The notes beneath the pieces are model-generated. The model saw only the letters and a list, made by a program, of their open reading frames with translations, searched no databases and was not told the DNA's origin. 64,000 nt of DNA from Kiloniellaceae bacterium (GTDB taxonomy: Bacteria > Pseudomonadota > Alphaproteobacteria > Kiloniellales > Kiloniellaceae): positions 1-64,000 of the forward strand of contig JAJFGK010000012.1 in assembly GCA_021776195.1 (NCBI GenBank), given 5' to 3'. Below are positions 1-11,170 of this stretch, one piece after another. The first letter of the stretch is position 1. Each line of letters begins with the position of its first letter. A program made the position numbers and the translations under genes.

Positions 1-371
1 CTCATGCTAAAAGGATACCACGAACGCGTGACTGTAAAAAATCCCTCGGTCCACGCTACCTCAATAACGATAAAACCAAAAAATCAACACAGACCGCCGC
101 CCGCGTATCCCTTCCTCTATCTACAATGTCAAATATCGAAAACCGTTCGGAAGAAATCGCCACGCACACAACCGGCCAGCCCTTTCGGAGTGAAAGCGCA
201 AGGCCGATTTCGACAGTGGGAAGCCCTTCCGCCGACGAACCGCGAACGGTCAGGCGAAGAGGTTGTATACGCAGGCCTCGATTTTCTGTCTAGACCCTTT
301 TTTCATGTCGGCCAAAAAACTTCTCCACAGGGCGCCACGCTACGCCATGAGGCACTCAGGCAAAGCCCCCC
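1..371. other. Intergenic, no supported gene
   Basis: No reading frame here has a recognisable product or a convincing ribosome site. The first 180 bases are lower in G+C than the rest of the window. Transcription from the neighbouring leucine operon runs leftward into this stretch, so it probably holds that operon's 3' end. Runs of T and A near 297-320 could be part of a terminator, but I see no strong stem. Confidence 0.4.
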
Positions 372-890
372 TCAGAGCAGTCCCAACGCCCGCAGTTCGG
401 CCTGCAGTTCCGCCGGCAAGACACCGCGCCGCGGCGGGCCATCGCCATCGCTCGCCTCGGCCGCGTCGAGGTCGGGCGGTGCGTCGGCGGGGTCCAGATA
501 ACGCCAGCCCTGAAAGGCCCGCTGTGCCCGGGGCAGGGTTCGCACCAGGCGCGGATCGAGAATGAAGTGGGTTGCCTTGCGGCCGTCCTCGTCGAGCACC
601 GGCCGGAGATCCAGCAGGGCCTGGCGCACCGTGATCTGCCCGCGAATGACCCAGTAGATCGAGCCGCCGGCCAGCAAGGCATCCTTGCGCTGCGGCATCA
701 TGCGCGTGCGGTGAAAGAGATAGCCATGGAGCCGCTGGCGGTCCGCCTGCCAGCCCTGGAGGGTTGCCAGGGAGTCGCAGCCCGCCGACAGCTTCAAGAT
801 ATGCTGTCTAGGGCAGTCGGCGGCATCGCCCGGCACTTGCACCCCACGTGCCGATGGAATTGGGCCAACCGCCATCTTGCGATCACTCAT
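372..890 (-). CDS. DUF1489 family protein
   Basis: This is a 172-residue protein of unknown function. It resembles the alphaproteobacterial DUF1489 family: an N-terminal [11 protein letters not shown] stretch, then [20 protein letters not shown] and a C-terminal [16 protein letters not shown] segment, all in the family order. The acidic end ([12 protein letters not shown]) and the last 25 residues are poorly conserved in type. I chose the ATG at 890 because it overlaps the mvaB stop by 8 bp, which suggests translational coupling, and because the longer frame upstream is mvaB read out of frame. It is the last gene of the leucine operon; whether it takes part in that pathway is unknown. Confidence 0.82.
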   Translation of the reverse strand: MSDRKMAVGPIPSARGVQVPGDAADCPRQHILKLSAGCDSLATLQGWQADRQRLHGYLFHRTRMMPQRKDALLAGGSIYWVIRGQITVRQALLDLRPVLDEDGRKATHFILDPRLVRTLPRAQRAFQGWRYLDPADAPPDLDAAEASDGDGPPRRGVLPAELQAELRALGLL

Positions 891-1815
891 GACGCCCCCG
901 CCGGGCCAGGGACACGCGCGAGGCCGGTGGCCGGCCGAGCTGATCGGAAATGAACCAGCCGGCCTCCAGCAGGGCCGGGAGCGAGACCCCGGTCTCGATC
1001 CCGAGGCCGTCCAGCAGGTAGAGCAGATCCTCGCTCGCCACGTTGCCGCTCGCGCCGGGCGCATAGGGGCAGCCGCCGAGCCCCGCCACCGCGCTGTCGA
1101 CAGTCGTCACGCCGAGCTCGAGGCAGGCCAGAATGTTGGCCAGGGCCTGGCCGTAGGTGTCATGAAAATGCAGCGCCAAGCTGGCCAGCGGCACCTCCCC
1201 GGCCACCGCCTCGACCATGGCCCGGGCCTGCCCCGGCGTGCCGACGCCGATGGTGTCGCCGAGCGAGATTTCGTAGCAGCCCATCTCCTGCAGGGCCTTG
1301 GCCACCCGGGCCACGGCGGCCGGGGCGACCGCCCCCTCGTAGGGACAACCGAGCACGCAGGAGAGATAGCCCCGCACCTTCAAACCGGCAGCCAGGGCGT
1401 CCCGGCAGACCGGGCGAAAGCGCGCCAGACTCTCGTCGATCGAACAGTTGATGTTCTTGCGGCTGAAACTTTCCGAGGCGGCGCCGAAAACCGCGATCGA
1501 ACGGGCGCCCGCCGCCAGGGCCAGTTCCAGCCCCTTGGCATTGGGCACCAACACGGGATAGTCGACGCCCCGCACAGCCGTGAGCCCGGCCAGCACCGCG
1601 GCGCTGTCGGCCATCTGCGGCACCCATTTCGGCGATACGAAGGCCCCGACCTCGACCACCGGCAGACCGGCCGCCACGAGGCGTTCGATGAGTGCCAGCT
1701 TGACCGCCGTGGGCACCGCCGTCGGTTCGTTCTGCAGGCCGTCGCGCGGTCCCACCTCGACCATGCGGACGCGTCGCGGCAGAGACTCGAAAGGCGTTGT
1801 TTGGCCAGGTGACAT
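883..1815 (-). CDS. mvaB: Hydroxymethylglutaryl-CoA lyase
   Basis: It cleaves 3-hydroxy-3-methylglutaryl-CoA into acetoacetate and acetyl-CoA, the final step of leucine breakdown in the cytoplasm. The 310 residues form a DRE-TIM metallolyase barrel. The N-terminal motif [12 protein letters not shown] carries the metal-binding Asp. [13 protein letters not shown] supplies the HxH pair, and [14 protein letters not shown] contains the catalytic cysteine of the lyase signature. The length fits the family. It lies 3 bp downstream of mccA and overlaps the DUF1489 gene. Its place after both methylcrotonyl-CoA carboxylase subunits and the methylglutaconyl-CoA hydratase makes the substrate assignment firm. 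Confidence 0.95.
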   Translation of the reverse strand: MSPGQTTPFESLPRRVRMVEVGPRDGLQNEPTAVPTAVKLALIERLVAAGLPVVEVGAFVSPKWVPQMADSAAVLAGLTAVRGVDYPVLVPNAKGLELALAAGARSIAVFGAASESFSRKNINCSIDESLARFRPVCRDALAAGLKVRGYLSCVLGCPYEGAVAPAAVARVAKALQEMGCYEISLGDTIGVGTPGQARAMVEAVAGEVPLASLALHFHDTYGQALANILACLELGVTTVDSAVAGLGGCPYAPGASGNVASEDLLYLLDGLGIETGVSLPALLEAGWFISDQLGRPPASRVSLARRGRHE

Positions 1816-1818
1816 GGC

Positions 1819-3827
<2,009 letters not shown>

Positions 3828-3831
<4 letters not shown>

Positions 3832-4751
3832 GGCTGGCCTCCCCTCGCCTGCTCGCGGGCATAGCGGATGATCTCCGAGAACCCGAAGAGCATCAAGACG
3901 ACACCGGACAGGATCTCCAGAGACACCAGCATGCGAACCGGAGTCGAGACCGGCACGATGTCGCCGTAACCCACCGCGCTCAGGGTGATGATCGAAAAAT
4001 AGAGGCTCTCGATGAAAGTGATGTCTCGTGCCTCGCCGAGCACGAGGAAGTTCTGCCCCTCGGAGATGCGGTCGATCACCCGGTAGGCACAGGCGAAAAT
4101 CACCAAGATCAGGGAGTAAAAGGTGAAGAAGGCGAAGGCCGGCGCGATCAGTCCGCGCATCCTCTGGAAGAAGCTCTCGAACAGCAGGCCGGTTTCGAGC
4201 AGGAAAAGGCAAACCTGTCGACTGACCCAGAAGACGACGATGGAGATCATGGACATGGCGATCAAGAGCAGCGCACTGACCATCCGCGGCGACAGCTCGA
4301 AGGCCGGCAGGGCAAAGGAGGCAAAGCCGATGGCGAAAACCGGGACCAGCCAGCCGAAGACCCAGATACGCAGACTGCGGTCGGCGGGCGAGGCTCCACC
4401 GGCGATGGCACGGATCGACTCCCTGCGCCACCAGACCCCACCGAGAAAGGCGACAATCGGCAGGACGAAGCCAATTCGTCCCGCGGCCTCCGAGGTGCCG
4501 CGAAAGTTGGCGACCAGGAAGACCGCGTAGATGCAGATGTAGACGCCCAGAAAGTTGGCCAGCGCGAGGGAAAAAAAGCGACTGCCCGGAAAGGTCAGGG
4601 CGAACATGGAAACCCCGGCCGTGACCACGACCAGCACCAGCGGCGTAAAGTAAGGATCGTTGCCGCCGACCGCCGCGCCGACCAACAGGAGGATACCGCA
4701 GGTCAAGGCCACGGCCGAAGCCCACGCGCGGCGCTGTCTGCGATCGACCAT
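3828..4751 (-). CDS. Two-pore-helix type potassium channel protein
   Basis: This is a predicted inner-membrane cation channel of 307 residues. The C-terminal third has the Ion_trans_2 layout: a membrane helix, a pore helix, the selectivity-filter sequence SAVGYGDIVP and a final helix (MLVSLEILSGVVLMLFGF). Ahead of this lie about six more hydrophobic segments, which is longer than a minimal KcsA-like channel, and there is no C-terminal RCK/TrkA domain. It sits between the methylglutaconyl-CoA hydratase (5 bp gap) and mccA (ATGA overlap), so it is embedded in a leucine-catabolic operon. The filter sequence indicates K+ selectivity; any link to leucine metabolism is unexplained. Confidence 0.88.
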
Positions 4752-4756
4752 CCGGC

Positions 4757-5548
4757 CTAATCCGCGACCCAGCGGGGCTTGCGCTTTTCGAGGAAGGCCG
4801 CGATGCCCTCGCGTCCCTCCTCCGAGACCCGGATCGCGGCGATCCGCTCGGCGGTCTCGGCGATCAGCGTGCCATCAAGGGGCCGGCCCAGGACCGCCGC
4901 GACGAGCTGCTTGGCCTCGCTTTGAGCCTCGGGTCCGCCGGTCAGCAGGCGGTCGACCACAATGCGCACGCGCTGTTCCAGATCCGGTCCGTCGGTGACC
5001 TCGTGGACCAAGCCCAGGCGGTGGGCCTCCCATGCCGAAAAGCGCTCGCCGGTCAGGAAGTAGCGCCGCGCCGCCCGGCCGCCGATGGCCGCGACGACAT
5101 AGGGCGAGACCACCGCGGGGATCAGGCCGAGCTTGACCTCGGTCAGCGCGAAGTTCGCTTCTTCCGCGGCGATCGCGATGTCGCAGCAGGCAACCAGCCC
5201 GACGCCGCCGCCATAGGCGGGGCCCTGCACCACGGCGAGGGTCGGCTTGGGAAAGGCCGCCAGCGCATGCAACATCTCGGCCAGGGCCTGGGCGTCCTTC
5301 CGGTTCTCCTCCTGGCTTTTGCCGGCCATGGCCTTCATCCAGTTGAGATCGGCGCCGGCGGAAAAGCTGCGCCCGCGCGCCGCCAGCACCAGGACCCGGA
5401 CGCGGCTGTCTTCACGCAGGCTGGCCAGGGTCCGGGTCAGGTGATTGATCAGGACATCGTCGAACGCATTGTGGACATCGGGCCGGGTCAAGGTGATCCA
5501 GGCGCTGCCATTGGGATGAATTTCTTCCATGAAGAGCGGAGGGGTCAT
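4757..5548 (-). CDS. liuC: Methylglutaconyl-CoA hydratase (enoyl-CoA hydratase family)
   Basis: It hydrates 3-methylglutaconyl-CoA to HMG-CoA, the step between methylcrotonyl-CoA carboxylase and HMG-CoA lyase. The 263-residue crotonase-fold protein has the oxyanion-hole segments FSAGADLNWM and GPAYGGGVGLVACCD, and the catalytic-Glu region ALTEVKLGLIPAVVSPYV that is typical of methylglutaconyl-CoA hydratases. I placed the start at the ATG at 5548, four bases after the mccB stop, rather than at the longer frame inside mccB. The specific substrate is inferred from the operon as much as from the sequence, because crotonases are hard to tell apart. Confidence 0.9.
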   Translation of the reverse strand: MTPPLFMEEIHPNGSAWITLTRPDVHNAFDDVLINHLTRTLASLREDSRVRVLVLAARGRSFSAGADLNWMKAMAGKSQEENRKDAQALAEMLHALAAFPKPTLAVVQGPAYGGGVGLVACCDIAIAAEEANFALTEVKLGLIPAVVSPYVVAAIGGRAARRYFLTGERFSAWEAHRLGLVHEVTDGPDLEQRVRIVVDRLLTGGPEAQSEAKQLVAAVLGRPLDGTLIAETAERIAAIRVSEEGREGIAAFLEKRKPRWVAD

Positions 5549-5552
5549 GCGA

Positions 5553-7160
5553 TCACATCCTAAAGACGCCAAAACGCGTGGGTTCGATCGGCGCGTTGAG
5601 CGCGGCCGAGAGGCCCAGGCCCAAGACCATGCGGGTCTGACGGGGGTCGATCACCCCGTCGTCCCACAGCCGTGCCGAAGCATAGTAGGGATGCCCCTGG
5701 TGTTCATACTGTTGCAGAATCGGCGCCTTGAAGGCCGCCTCGCTGGCCGGGCCCCAGGCTTCGCCGCGTTTGCTTTCGGCCTCGCCGCGCAGGGTCGCGA
5801 GGACCGTGGCCGCCTGCTCGCCGCCCATGACCGATATGCGCGCGCCGGGCCACATCCACAAGAACCGGGGGCTGTAGGCGCGCCCGCACATGCCATAGTT
5901 GCCGGCGCCGAAGGAGCCGCCGATGATCACGGTGAACTTGGGTACCGCGGCATTGGCGACCGCCATCACCATCTTGGCGCCGTCCTTGGCGATCCCCCCG
6001 GCTTCGTACTTCTGGCCGACCATGAAGCCCATGATGTTCTGCAGAAAAACGAGAGGGATGCCGCGCTGCGCGCAGAGTTGGATGAAGTGTGCGCCCTTGA
6101 GCGCGGACTCGGAAAAAAGAATGCCGTTGTTCGCCAGGATGCCGACGGGATAGCCCCAAATCCGGGCAAAGCCCGTCACCAGGGTCCGGCCGAAGAGCGC
6201 CTTGAACTCGTCGAATTCGCTGCCGTCGACCAGGCGGGCGATGACTTCGCGCACTTCGTAGGGCTTTTTCAGGTCGGTCGGTACGATGCCCAGCAGATCC
6301 TCGGCGTCATAGAGCGGCTCGCGCGACGCGGTCCGTTCCAGGTCGATCCGCTTGGGCCGGTTGAGACCGGCGACGATGCGCCGCGCGATGGCCAGCGCAT
6401 GGCGATCATCCTCGGCGTAGTGATCGGCGACTCCGGATACCCGGGCATGGACATCGGCGCCGCCGAGCTCTTCGGCGCTGACCACCTCGCCGAGGGCTGC
6501 CTTCACCAGGGGAGGTCCGCCGAGAAAGATGGTGCCCTGATTGCGCACGATCACGGTCTCGTCCGACATCGCGGGAACATAGGCGCCGCCAGCGGTACAG
6601 GACCCCATGACAACGGCGATCTGTGGAATTCCCGCCGCGGACATACGCGCCTGATTGTAGAAGATCCGGCCGAAGTGGTCGCGGTCGGGAAAGACCTCGT
6701 CCTGCTCGGGCAGGTTGGCGCCGCCGGAGTCGACCAGATAGATACAGGGCAGACGGTTCTGCTCGGCGATCTCCTGGGCGCGCAGGTGTTTCTTCACGGT
6801 GATCGGATAGTAGGTTCCGCCTTTGACGGTCGCATCGTTGGCCACCACGAGACACTCCCGCCCCTCGATCCGGCCAACACCGGTGATCAATCCGGCGGCC
6901 GGGATCGCCTCGTCGTAGAGGCGATGCCCGGCGAGCTGGGAGAGTTCCAGGAAGGGTGAGCCCGTATCGAGCAGCGCATCGATGCGCTCGCGCACCAGCA
7001 GCTTGCCGCGCTCCTTGTGCTTCGCCCGCGCGGCCGGCCCGCCCCCCTCGACTATCGTCCCCACTTGGGATTGCAGGTCATCGATCAAGGCGCGGTTGGC
7101 CAGCGTGTTTTCTTGGAAGGTCGCCTCGCTCTTCACGATTTGGGTCGTCAAGCTGGCCAT
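5553..7160 (-). CDS. mccB: Methylcrotonyl-CoA carboxylase, carboxyltransferase beta subunit
   Basis: It transfers CO2 from biotin on the alpha subunit to 3-methylcrotonyl-CoA. The 535 residues have the double crotonase-like layout of acyl-CoA carboxylase beta chains. The N-half carries [14 protein letters not shown] and [20 protein letters not shown], and the C-half carries [12 protein letters not shown] and [20 protein letters not shown], which are typical of MccB rather than propionyl-CoA carboxylase. It is the first gene of the minus-strand operon. The usual upstream partner, isovaleryl-CoA dehydrogenase, is not beside it: the 193 bp ahead separate it from a divergent small gene. Confidence 0.95.
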   Translation of the reverse strand: MASLTTQIVKSEATFQENTLANRALIDDLQSQVGTIVEGGGPAARAKHKERGKLLVRERIDALLDTGSPFLELSQLAGHRLYDEAIPAAGLITGVGRIEGRECLVVANDATVKGGTYYPITVKKHLRAQEIAEQNRLPCIYLVDSGGANLPEQDEVFPDRDHFGRIFYNQARMSAAGIPQIAVVMGSCTAGGAYVPAMSDETVIVRNQGTIFLGGPPLVKAALGEVVSAEELGGADVHARVSGVADHYAEDDRHALAIARRIVAGLNRPKRIDLERTASREPLYDAEDLLGIVPTDLKKPYEVREVIARLVDGSEFDEFKALFGRTLVTGFARIWGYPVGILANNGILFSESALKGAHFIQLCAQRGIPLVFLQNIMGFMVGQKYEAGGIAKDGAKMVMAVANAAVPKFTVIIGGSFGAGNYGMCGRAYSPRFLWMWPGARISVMGGEQAATVLATLRGEAESKRGEAWGPASEAAFKAPILQQYEHQGHPYYASARLWDDGVIDPRQTRMVLGLGLSAALNAPIEPTRFGVFRM

Positions 7161-7353
7161 GGCCCTCGGCTCTCCCGCGCTGTGTCGGTTGGTCAGGGCT
7201 TAGCCGATTCCAGGCAGCAGGAAAAGCCCCGCCCGCCCGCCGAGCCAGTTCCCTCTCCCGCGCATTGTCCGCGCCGGACGAGAGTCCCAGGGTTACGGTG
7301 CATTAACACCCTTGCCCTATAGGTTTTAGCTAACGGTTACGAGGACGAACAGC

Positions 7354-7650
7354 ATGACCCAGGTCTCGGGCGATGCCGATAAACAACGGCGCGACGCCAG
7401 CGGCGGGACCGCCGCCCCTCCCGCGCAGTTGGAAAGCCAGGTCATCCAGTCCGAACTCAAGGCCTCGGACCTGGATATGGCTCGAGTCGTGGAGGATCTG
7501 GTCATGGTCATGATCGACAAGGGGCTCTTGATGATGACCGACCTGCCGCGGGCGGCTCAGGAAAAGCTGCGGGCCCGCGATGACCTGCGCAGCCGACTCG
7601 GCGATCTCGGCGGCATCGTCGGCGACAGCGAGGATCTTCTCCTCCCCTGA
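7354..7650 (+). CDS. Small conserved protein, 'tryptophan synthase beta like' type
   Basis: This is a 98-residue acidic cytoplasmic protein with no known activity. Residues 37-80 (SDLDMARVVEDLVMVMIDKG, then MTDLPRAAQEKLRARDDLR) match a short helical module widespread in Proteobacteria. That module is often mislabelled as tryptophan-synthase-beta-like, although it has no PLP site. The first 35 residues look disordered. The ATG at 7354 has an upstream GAGGA. It is divergent from mccB, and nothing in the context suggests a role. Confidence 0.7.
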   Translation: MTQVSGDADKQRRDASGGTAAPPAQLESQVIQSELKASDLDMARVVEDLVMVMIDKGLLMMTDLPRAAQEKLRARDDLRSRLGDLGGIVGDSEDLLLP

Positions 7651-7790
7651 CGGCCCGCGCGGCCGGTGAAATGCCATTGCCAGGGAAAATTCCTTCATTT
7701 CTGTAACGATTTTGAAGGACATTGCGAATTATCCATAGTATATAGTATGTGTTATTCGAAGAATGGCTGAAGCGAGGAGCGCGAGCCAGC

Positions 7791-8492
7791 GTGCAAAACT
7801 CAATCGACAGCAGTACGAAGCGCGCCCCACGACCGCGTATCGTGCAGTTCCGCAATCGGCGTTTTTCGGTTCGACTTGAACCAACCTACTGGCGTGCTCT
7901 GGAACAGATGGCCGATCGCCGTTCGATGCGGCTTGGGCGCCTGGTCGCGGTTTTGGCGGACGACTTCGATGGCGGCAACTTTTCGTCTTATCTGCGTGTC
8001 TGCTGCATGTTGGATGCCGAACGGCGCCTGGCCGACGCCCATTTGAACGTCGGCTACGGCACACTTGTCGAAGCGGTTGGCGCCTGCCCCAATCCCGGCG
8101 TGGTCCTGTCGCGCTATCGCACGATTATCACCACCAACAGAGCCTTTGCGTCGTGGCTGGGGCCCATGGACACCCCCATCAACGGCGCCAATCTGACATC
8201 GGTCATCCAGGTCCGAACCCGGACTTCCTTGAATGACGTGTGGCAGTCGATGGTCGATGGCTCTACTTCCCAGGCCGAAGCGCGCTTGCTGCACGTCGCA
8301 CCGGGCCGGGTCAATGCCGCCCATGCGACCTTCGTCGCCATCCACCCGCGGGAAATCGAAGAATTCTATGCCATCATGTGGCTTTCAACGTCAGGGCTGA
8401 AGCCTTCGGGAAAGGGCGCCGGGACGAAAGTACCGACCCCCGGCACCAAAGCGGCCGCCGTGCCCCAGCGGCAACAGCAACCCCACTCCTGA
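7791..8492 (+). CDS. Ribbon-helix-helix protein with PAS-like C-terminal domain
   Basis: This is a probable DNA-binding regulator. Residues after the start, from VQFRNRRFSVRLEPTYWRAL to GGNFSSYLRVCCM, match the alphaproteobacterial RHH_4 ribbon-helix-helix family. Residues from about 85 to 195 (NPGVVLSRYRTIITTNRAFA and GANLTSVIQVR) have the pattern of a PAS domain, which would sense a signal. The tail is low-complexity and rich in Lys, Pro and Gln. I prefer the GTG at 7791, with a purine-rich GCGAGGAG upstream, giving 233 residues. The in-frame ATG at 7749 lies on top of AT-rich promoter-like DNA (TTGAAG at 7712, TAGTAT at 7736, 18 bp apart). Confidence 0.72.
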   Translation: MQNSIDSSTKRAPRPRIVQFRNRRFSVRLEPTYWRALEQMADRRSMRLGRLVAVLADDFDGGNFSSYLRVCCMLDAERRLADAHLNVGYGTLVEAVGACPNPGVVLSRYRTIITTNRAFASWLGPMDTPINGANLTSVIQVRTRTSLNDVWQSMVDGSTSQAEARLLHVAPGRVNAAHATFVAIHPREIEEFYAIMWLSTSGLKPSGKGAGTKVPTPGTKAAAVPQRQQQPHS

Positions 8493-8597
8493 TACGCTAG
8501 ACTCAGGACATTCAACCGCTCATCCGCACCGCAAGGTCGCCAAACCTCGGTGCCGAAAGCCAAGTGGAAAGTCGCGAGGACTGTAAGGCCCGCTGCC

Positions 8598-8885
8598 TCA
8601 GCTGTCCTGTACGATCAGCAGATCGCCGGGACTATAGACCGTGACGCCGCTTTCAAAGCTGTAGAAATAGAGCCCGGTCACGTCGACGCCCGTGGCGGTC
8701 ACGTGTGGATCCGCCACGCCTTCACTCTGCAGCGTCTCCTTGGTGACGAGATTGACCGCCATGTCATCGCCGGCGAAGAACACAACCTCGCCGGAGGCAT
8801 CCGGCAAGAGATCCGCCAACGCGATGACCAGCGAATCGTCCTCCTGGCCGCTCCCGCCAGAGCGCTCCGCATTGAAGTCCACCAT
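8598..8885 (-). CDS. Hypothetical small acidic protein beside the TolC-like gene
   Basis: I do not recognise this 95-residue protein. It is acidic, lacks a signal peptide and cysteines, and is rich in short beta-type segments (SGEVVFFAGDDMAVNLV, GLYFYSFESGVTVYSPGD). The ATG at 8885 has an AGGTGAG about seven bases upstream, which is better placed than for the GTG at 8897. It lies downstream of the TolC-like gene on the same strand, separated by an AT-rich gap and a terminator, so it is probably transcribed on its own. Its position beside a type I secretion locus is suggestive only. Confidence 0.5.
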   Translation of the reverse strand: MVDFNAERSGGSGQEDDSLVIALADLLPDASGEVVFFAGDDMAVNLVTKETLQSEGVADPHVTATGVDVTGLYFYSFESGVTVYSPGDLLIVQDS

Positions 8886-9048
8886 GACCATTCTCACCTA
8901 CGCCCCGAAGGTTACCCTTGCTTCGACGGAAGGCTCCACACTGCGAAGCTCCCGCCACGGAACATCAGCCTACCTGCCATATCCGGGTCGATCATAGCGA
9001 GAATTTGCGCAAAATAAAGGACAAAATTGATCCGCTCGATCATTCTGA

Positions 9049-9076
9049 TTGACAAAAAAACCTCATAACATATTGA
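9049..9076 (+). promoter_or_regulatory. Candidate sigma70-type promoter in AT-rich island
   Basis: TTGACA at 9049-9054 and TATTGA at 9071-9076 are 16 bp apart inside the most AT-rich stretch of this region (about 9000-9110). No coding sequence follows on the plus strand before the antisense side of the TolC-like gene. A strong GC stem lies about 50 bases downstream at 9129-9155, so the pair could delimit a short RNA. This is inference from sequence pattern alone. Confidence 0.3.
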
Positions 9077-9128
9077 AATAACGAAAATTTACGGCAAAGA
9101 GATCGAAGCGGCTCAAGTCAAATAGGAA

Positions 9129-9155
9129 AGGCGACGCCTCAAAGAGGCGCCGCCT
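9129..9155 (-). terminator. Rho-independent terminator of the TolC-like gene
   Basis: A 12-base stem with one mismatched pair (AGGCGACGCCTC at 9129-9140 against GAGGCGCCGCCT at 9144-9155) closes over a three-base loop. Read on the minus strand it is followed by TTTCCTATTT. It starts 27 bp after the stop of the TolC-like gene, in the right orientation to end that transcript. Confidence 0.75.
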
Positions 9156-9181
9156 TGTATCGGGTTATGTGTCTCTGTGGA

Positions 9182-10561
9182 TCAGTCGTCGAGCAGGCCG
9201 TCCTGCCAGGACTTGTGCTGAACCGACGCCTGCTCGGGCGCATTAAGGCCCAGAGTGCTGATCAAATTGCCGGTCACCGCCATAAGACTGAAGGCCGACA
9301 GTGACTCGTTGGTACGCGCCGTGGTCAGCTCCGACGCCGAAACGAAGAGCTCGTTCTCGGCATCGAGCACGTCCAGCAGGGTCCGCTGTGCCACCTCGAA
9401 CTGATCGACATAGGCGTCGCGCGTTTCGCGCGAAAACTGAACCGCCTTTTCCAGATCCGCAACCGACTCGCGACTGGCTTCCAGGGCGAACCAGAAACGC
9501 CGGGCCTCTTCTTCAGCATTGAGCTGCGAGGAAAGGCGCCGGTTCTTGCTTTCGTTCAGGCGCATCAGAGCTTCCTGCCGGGCCGCACGATCGATACCGC
9601 CTCGGAACAGGTTCCAGCGGAAACGCAACACCACCTGGCCGTTGTACTCGTAGGTATCGAGCGCCGTCGTACCGTCATTGTACTGCCCAAGTGCCTCGAG
9701 AGTAACGGTCGGCCACAAGGGAACCTCGGCCAACTCGATCTCAGCCTCAGCGGTATCGACATTCGCGTCGGCGATCTTGGTGGTCAAATTGTCGCGCCGT
9801 GCCGCTTCGACCAACTGGTCGATATCCGCCGGGACGGCATCGATCGGCACTTCGACCGGCTCCAGGCTATCGGGGAACTGCCCCACCGTACGGGCATAGT
9901 CGGCCTCCGCGTTACGCAGGAGATTGAAGTTCTCTGTGAGCGTCGCACGGGCCAGGGCCACGCGGACTTCGGTCTGGGTCACGTCGGCGCGGCTGCCACC
10001 GCCGCCCGCCAGCCGCTCTTCCAGCAGCGAGAGAATGTTGAGATGAACGCGCAGGTTCTTGTCGGCCAGACGCACCAGTTCGCGGCCGCGCAGGACCTCC
10101 AAATAAGCGCCCACCGTATCGAGGGCGAGGACTTCGGCATTCTCGCGAACGACGTTGGCCGCCGACTGCACACGCGCCTGTTCCCGCTCCACCGTGGCTC
10201 CGGCCTCGAAACCATCGAAGATCCGCTGCTGAACGGTAATCAGAAACTCTTCGCGGTCGGTCGAATTGGTGTCGCCGGTCGCGGCATTGGCGCGAGTCGT
10301 GGAGTCATTGACCCAGTTGGGACCCCAGGCTGCTTCGACGTCGACCTGAGGCAGATAGAGGCCGCGAGCCTGTCGTAGTTCCTGATCGACCGCCTCACGG
10401 TTCGCCGCGGCGGCACCGATATCGGGATTCGTCGAGATCGCCATCTGGATGGCTTCCTCGATAGTGATGGCTTGCGCGGCTCCGGACGCCCCCAAGAAGA
10501 ATACAGTGCCCAGCAAGGCGCACTTGAAGCTCTTAAGGTCGTTCATTTTTTTCCAGCTCAT
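9182..10561 (-). CDS. TolC-family outer-membrane efflux protein of a type I secretion system
   Basis: This is the outer-membrane channel that would join the ABC exporter and HlyD adaptor encoded divergently at 11171 and 13527. The 459-residue protein has a signal peptide (hydrophobic core CALLGTVFFLGASG, cleavage after AQA). Two OEP repeats follow with the long helical, Ala/Glu/Arg-rich segments of TolC proteins (for example ITIEEAIQMAISTNPDIGAA and GRELVRLADKNLRVHLNIL). I chose the ATG at 10561, which has a GGGGGA upstream; the ATG at 10546 would also leave the signal peptide intact. It is closer in type to the LapE/AggA exporters of adhesin systems than to multidrug TolC, but that call leans on context. 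Confidence 0.88.
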   Translation of the reverse strand: MSWKKMNDLKSFKCALLGTVFFLGASGAAQAITIEEAIQMAISTNPDIGAAAANREAVDQELRQARGLYLPQVDVEAAWGPNWVNDSTTRANAATGDTNSTDREEFLITVQQRIFDGFEAGATVEREQARVQSAANVVRENAEVLALDTVGAYLEVLRGRELVRLADKNLRVHLNILSLLEERLAGGGGSRADVTQTEVRVALARATLTENFNLLRNAEADYARTVGQFPDSLEPVEVPIDAVPADIDQLVEAARRDNLTTKIADANVDTAEAEIELAEVPLWPTVTLEALGQYNDGTTALDTYEYNGQVVLRFRWNLFRGGIDRAARQEALMRLNESKNRRLSSQLNAEEEARRFWFALEASRESVADLEKAVQFSRETRDAYVDQFEVAQRTLLDVLDAENELFVSASELTTARTNESLSAFSLMAVTGNLISTLGLNAPEQASVQHKSWQDGLLDD

Positions 10562-11170
10562 GCTAGAAATCCCCCGATCTGGCGAAGTGGAACTCAACAG
10601 GGATCTCCTCGCGTTTGGAGACCACCACCCTGCTGGGAAAGTGTCATGCACAACAGACTTTTAACCTCGTAGCAGTAGCCCTGTCAACGCGCCGAGTGGA
10701 AAGAAAAGCAATATTCTTACCCGGCCCCCTGCGACATCGTCGGGCGGCACCACCACGATTATGTCGCGCAGTCCTATGCCAAAGATCCTTTAAAAGCTGT
10801 TACTACTTTAAACCTTCCTCAAGTAAAATCCCCAAGTGACGATGGCTCTTACTGCTGAAAAGCCACCTGTTACATCCAAGACACACTCCCAAGAAAACTA
10901 ACGCCCAACCGGCCCCAGGGATGGTTTGTGCCAACCGCCTTGCACCTGTTAGGATCGCCACGACGCGGCCCTTCGATGAAATTCGTTAACTATTTTCGAA
11001 TGGTGTTGCAATATAACCAGCCATATCAGACAGGGCGGCGCTAGTGTTAAGACAAACATGCGAGGTCGCAGCCGGGCTTCGCTCCTTCGCTCTTCACCTC
11101 GAGGGCCTTCCTTCTCCAAGAACTCTGGATCTCTCTTCACCACCCCGATCCCAAGGATTCACGTGCGCCC
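10562..11170. other. Divergent intergenic region of the secretion locus
   Basis: These 609 bp separate the divergent TolC-like and ABC exporter genes and should hold both promoters. The stretch is clearly AT-richer than its surroundings (10690-11030). It contains GTTAACTATTTTC at 10985-10997, a 13-mer found again at 36677-36689 and similar to a CtrA half site (TTAACCAT). I see no gene, riboswitch or strong hairpin in it. Confidence 0.5.

Noticed and set aside
4..501. Open frame at the left edge of the window
   Set aside because: No ribosome site, low-complexity composition, and it overlaps the DUF1489 gene on the other strand.
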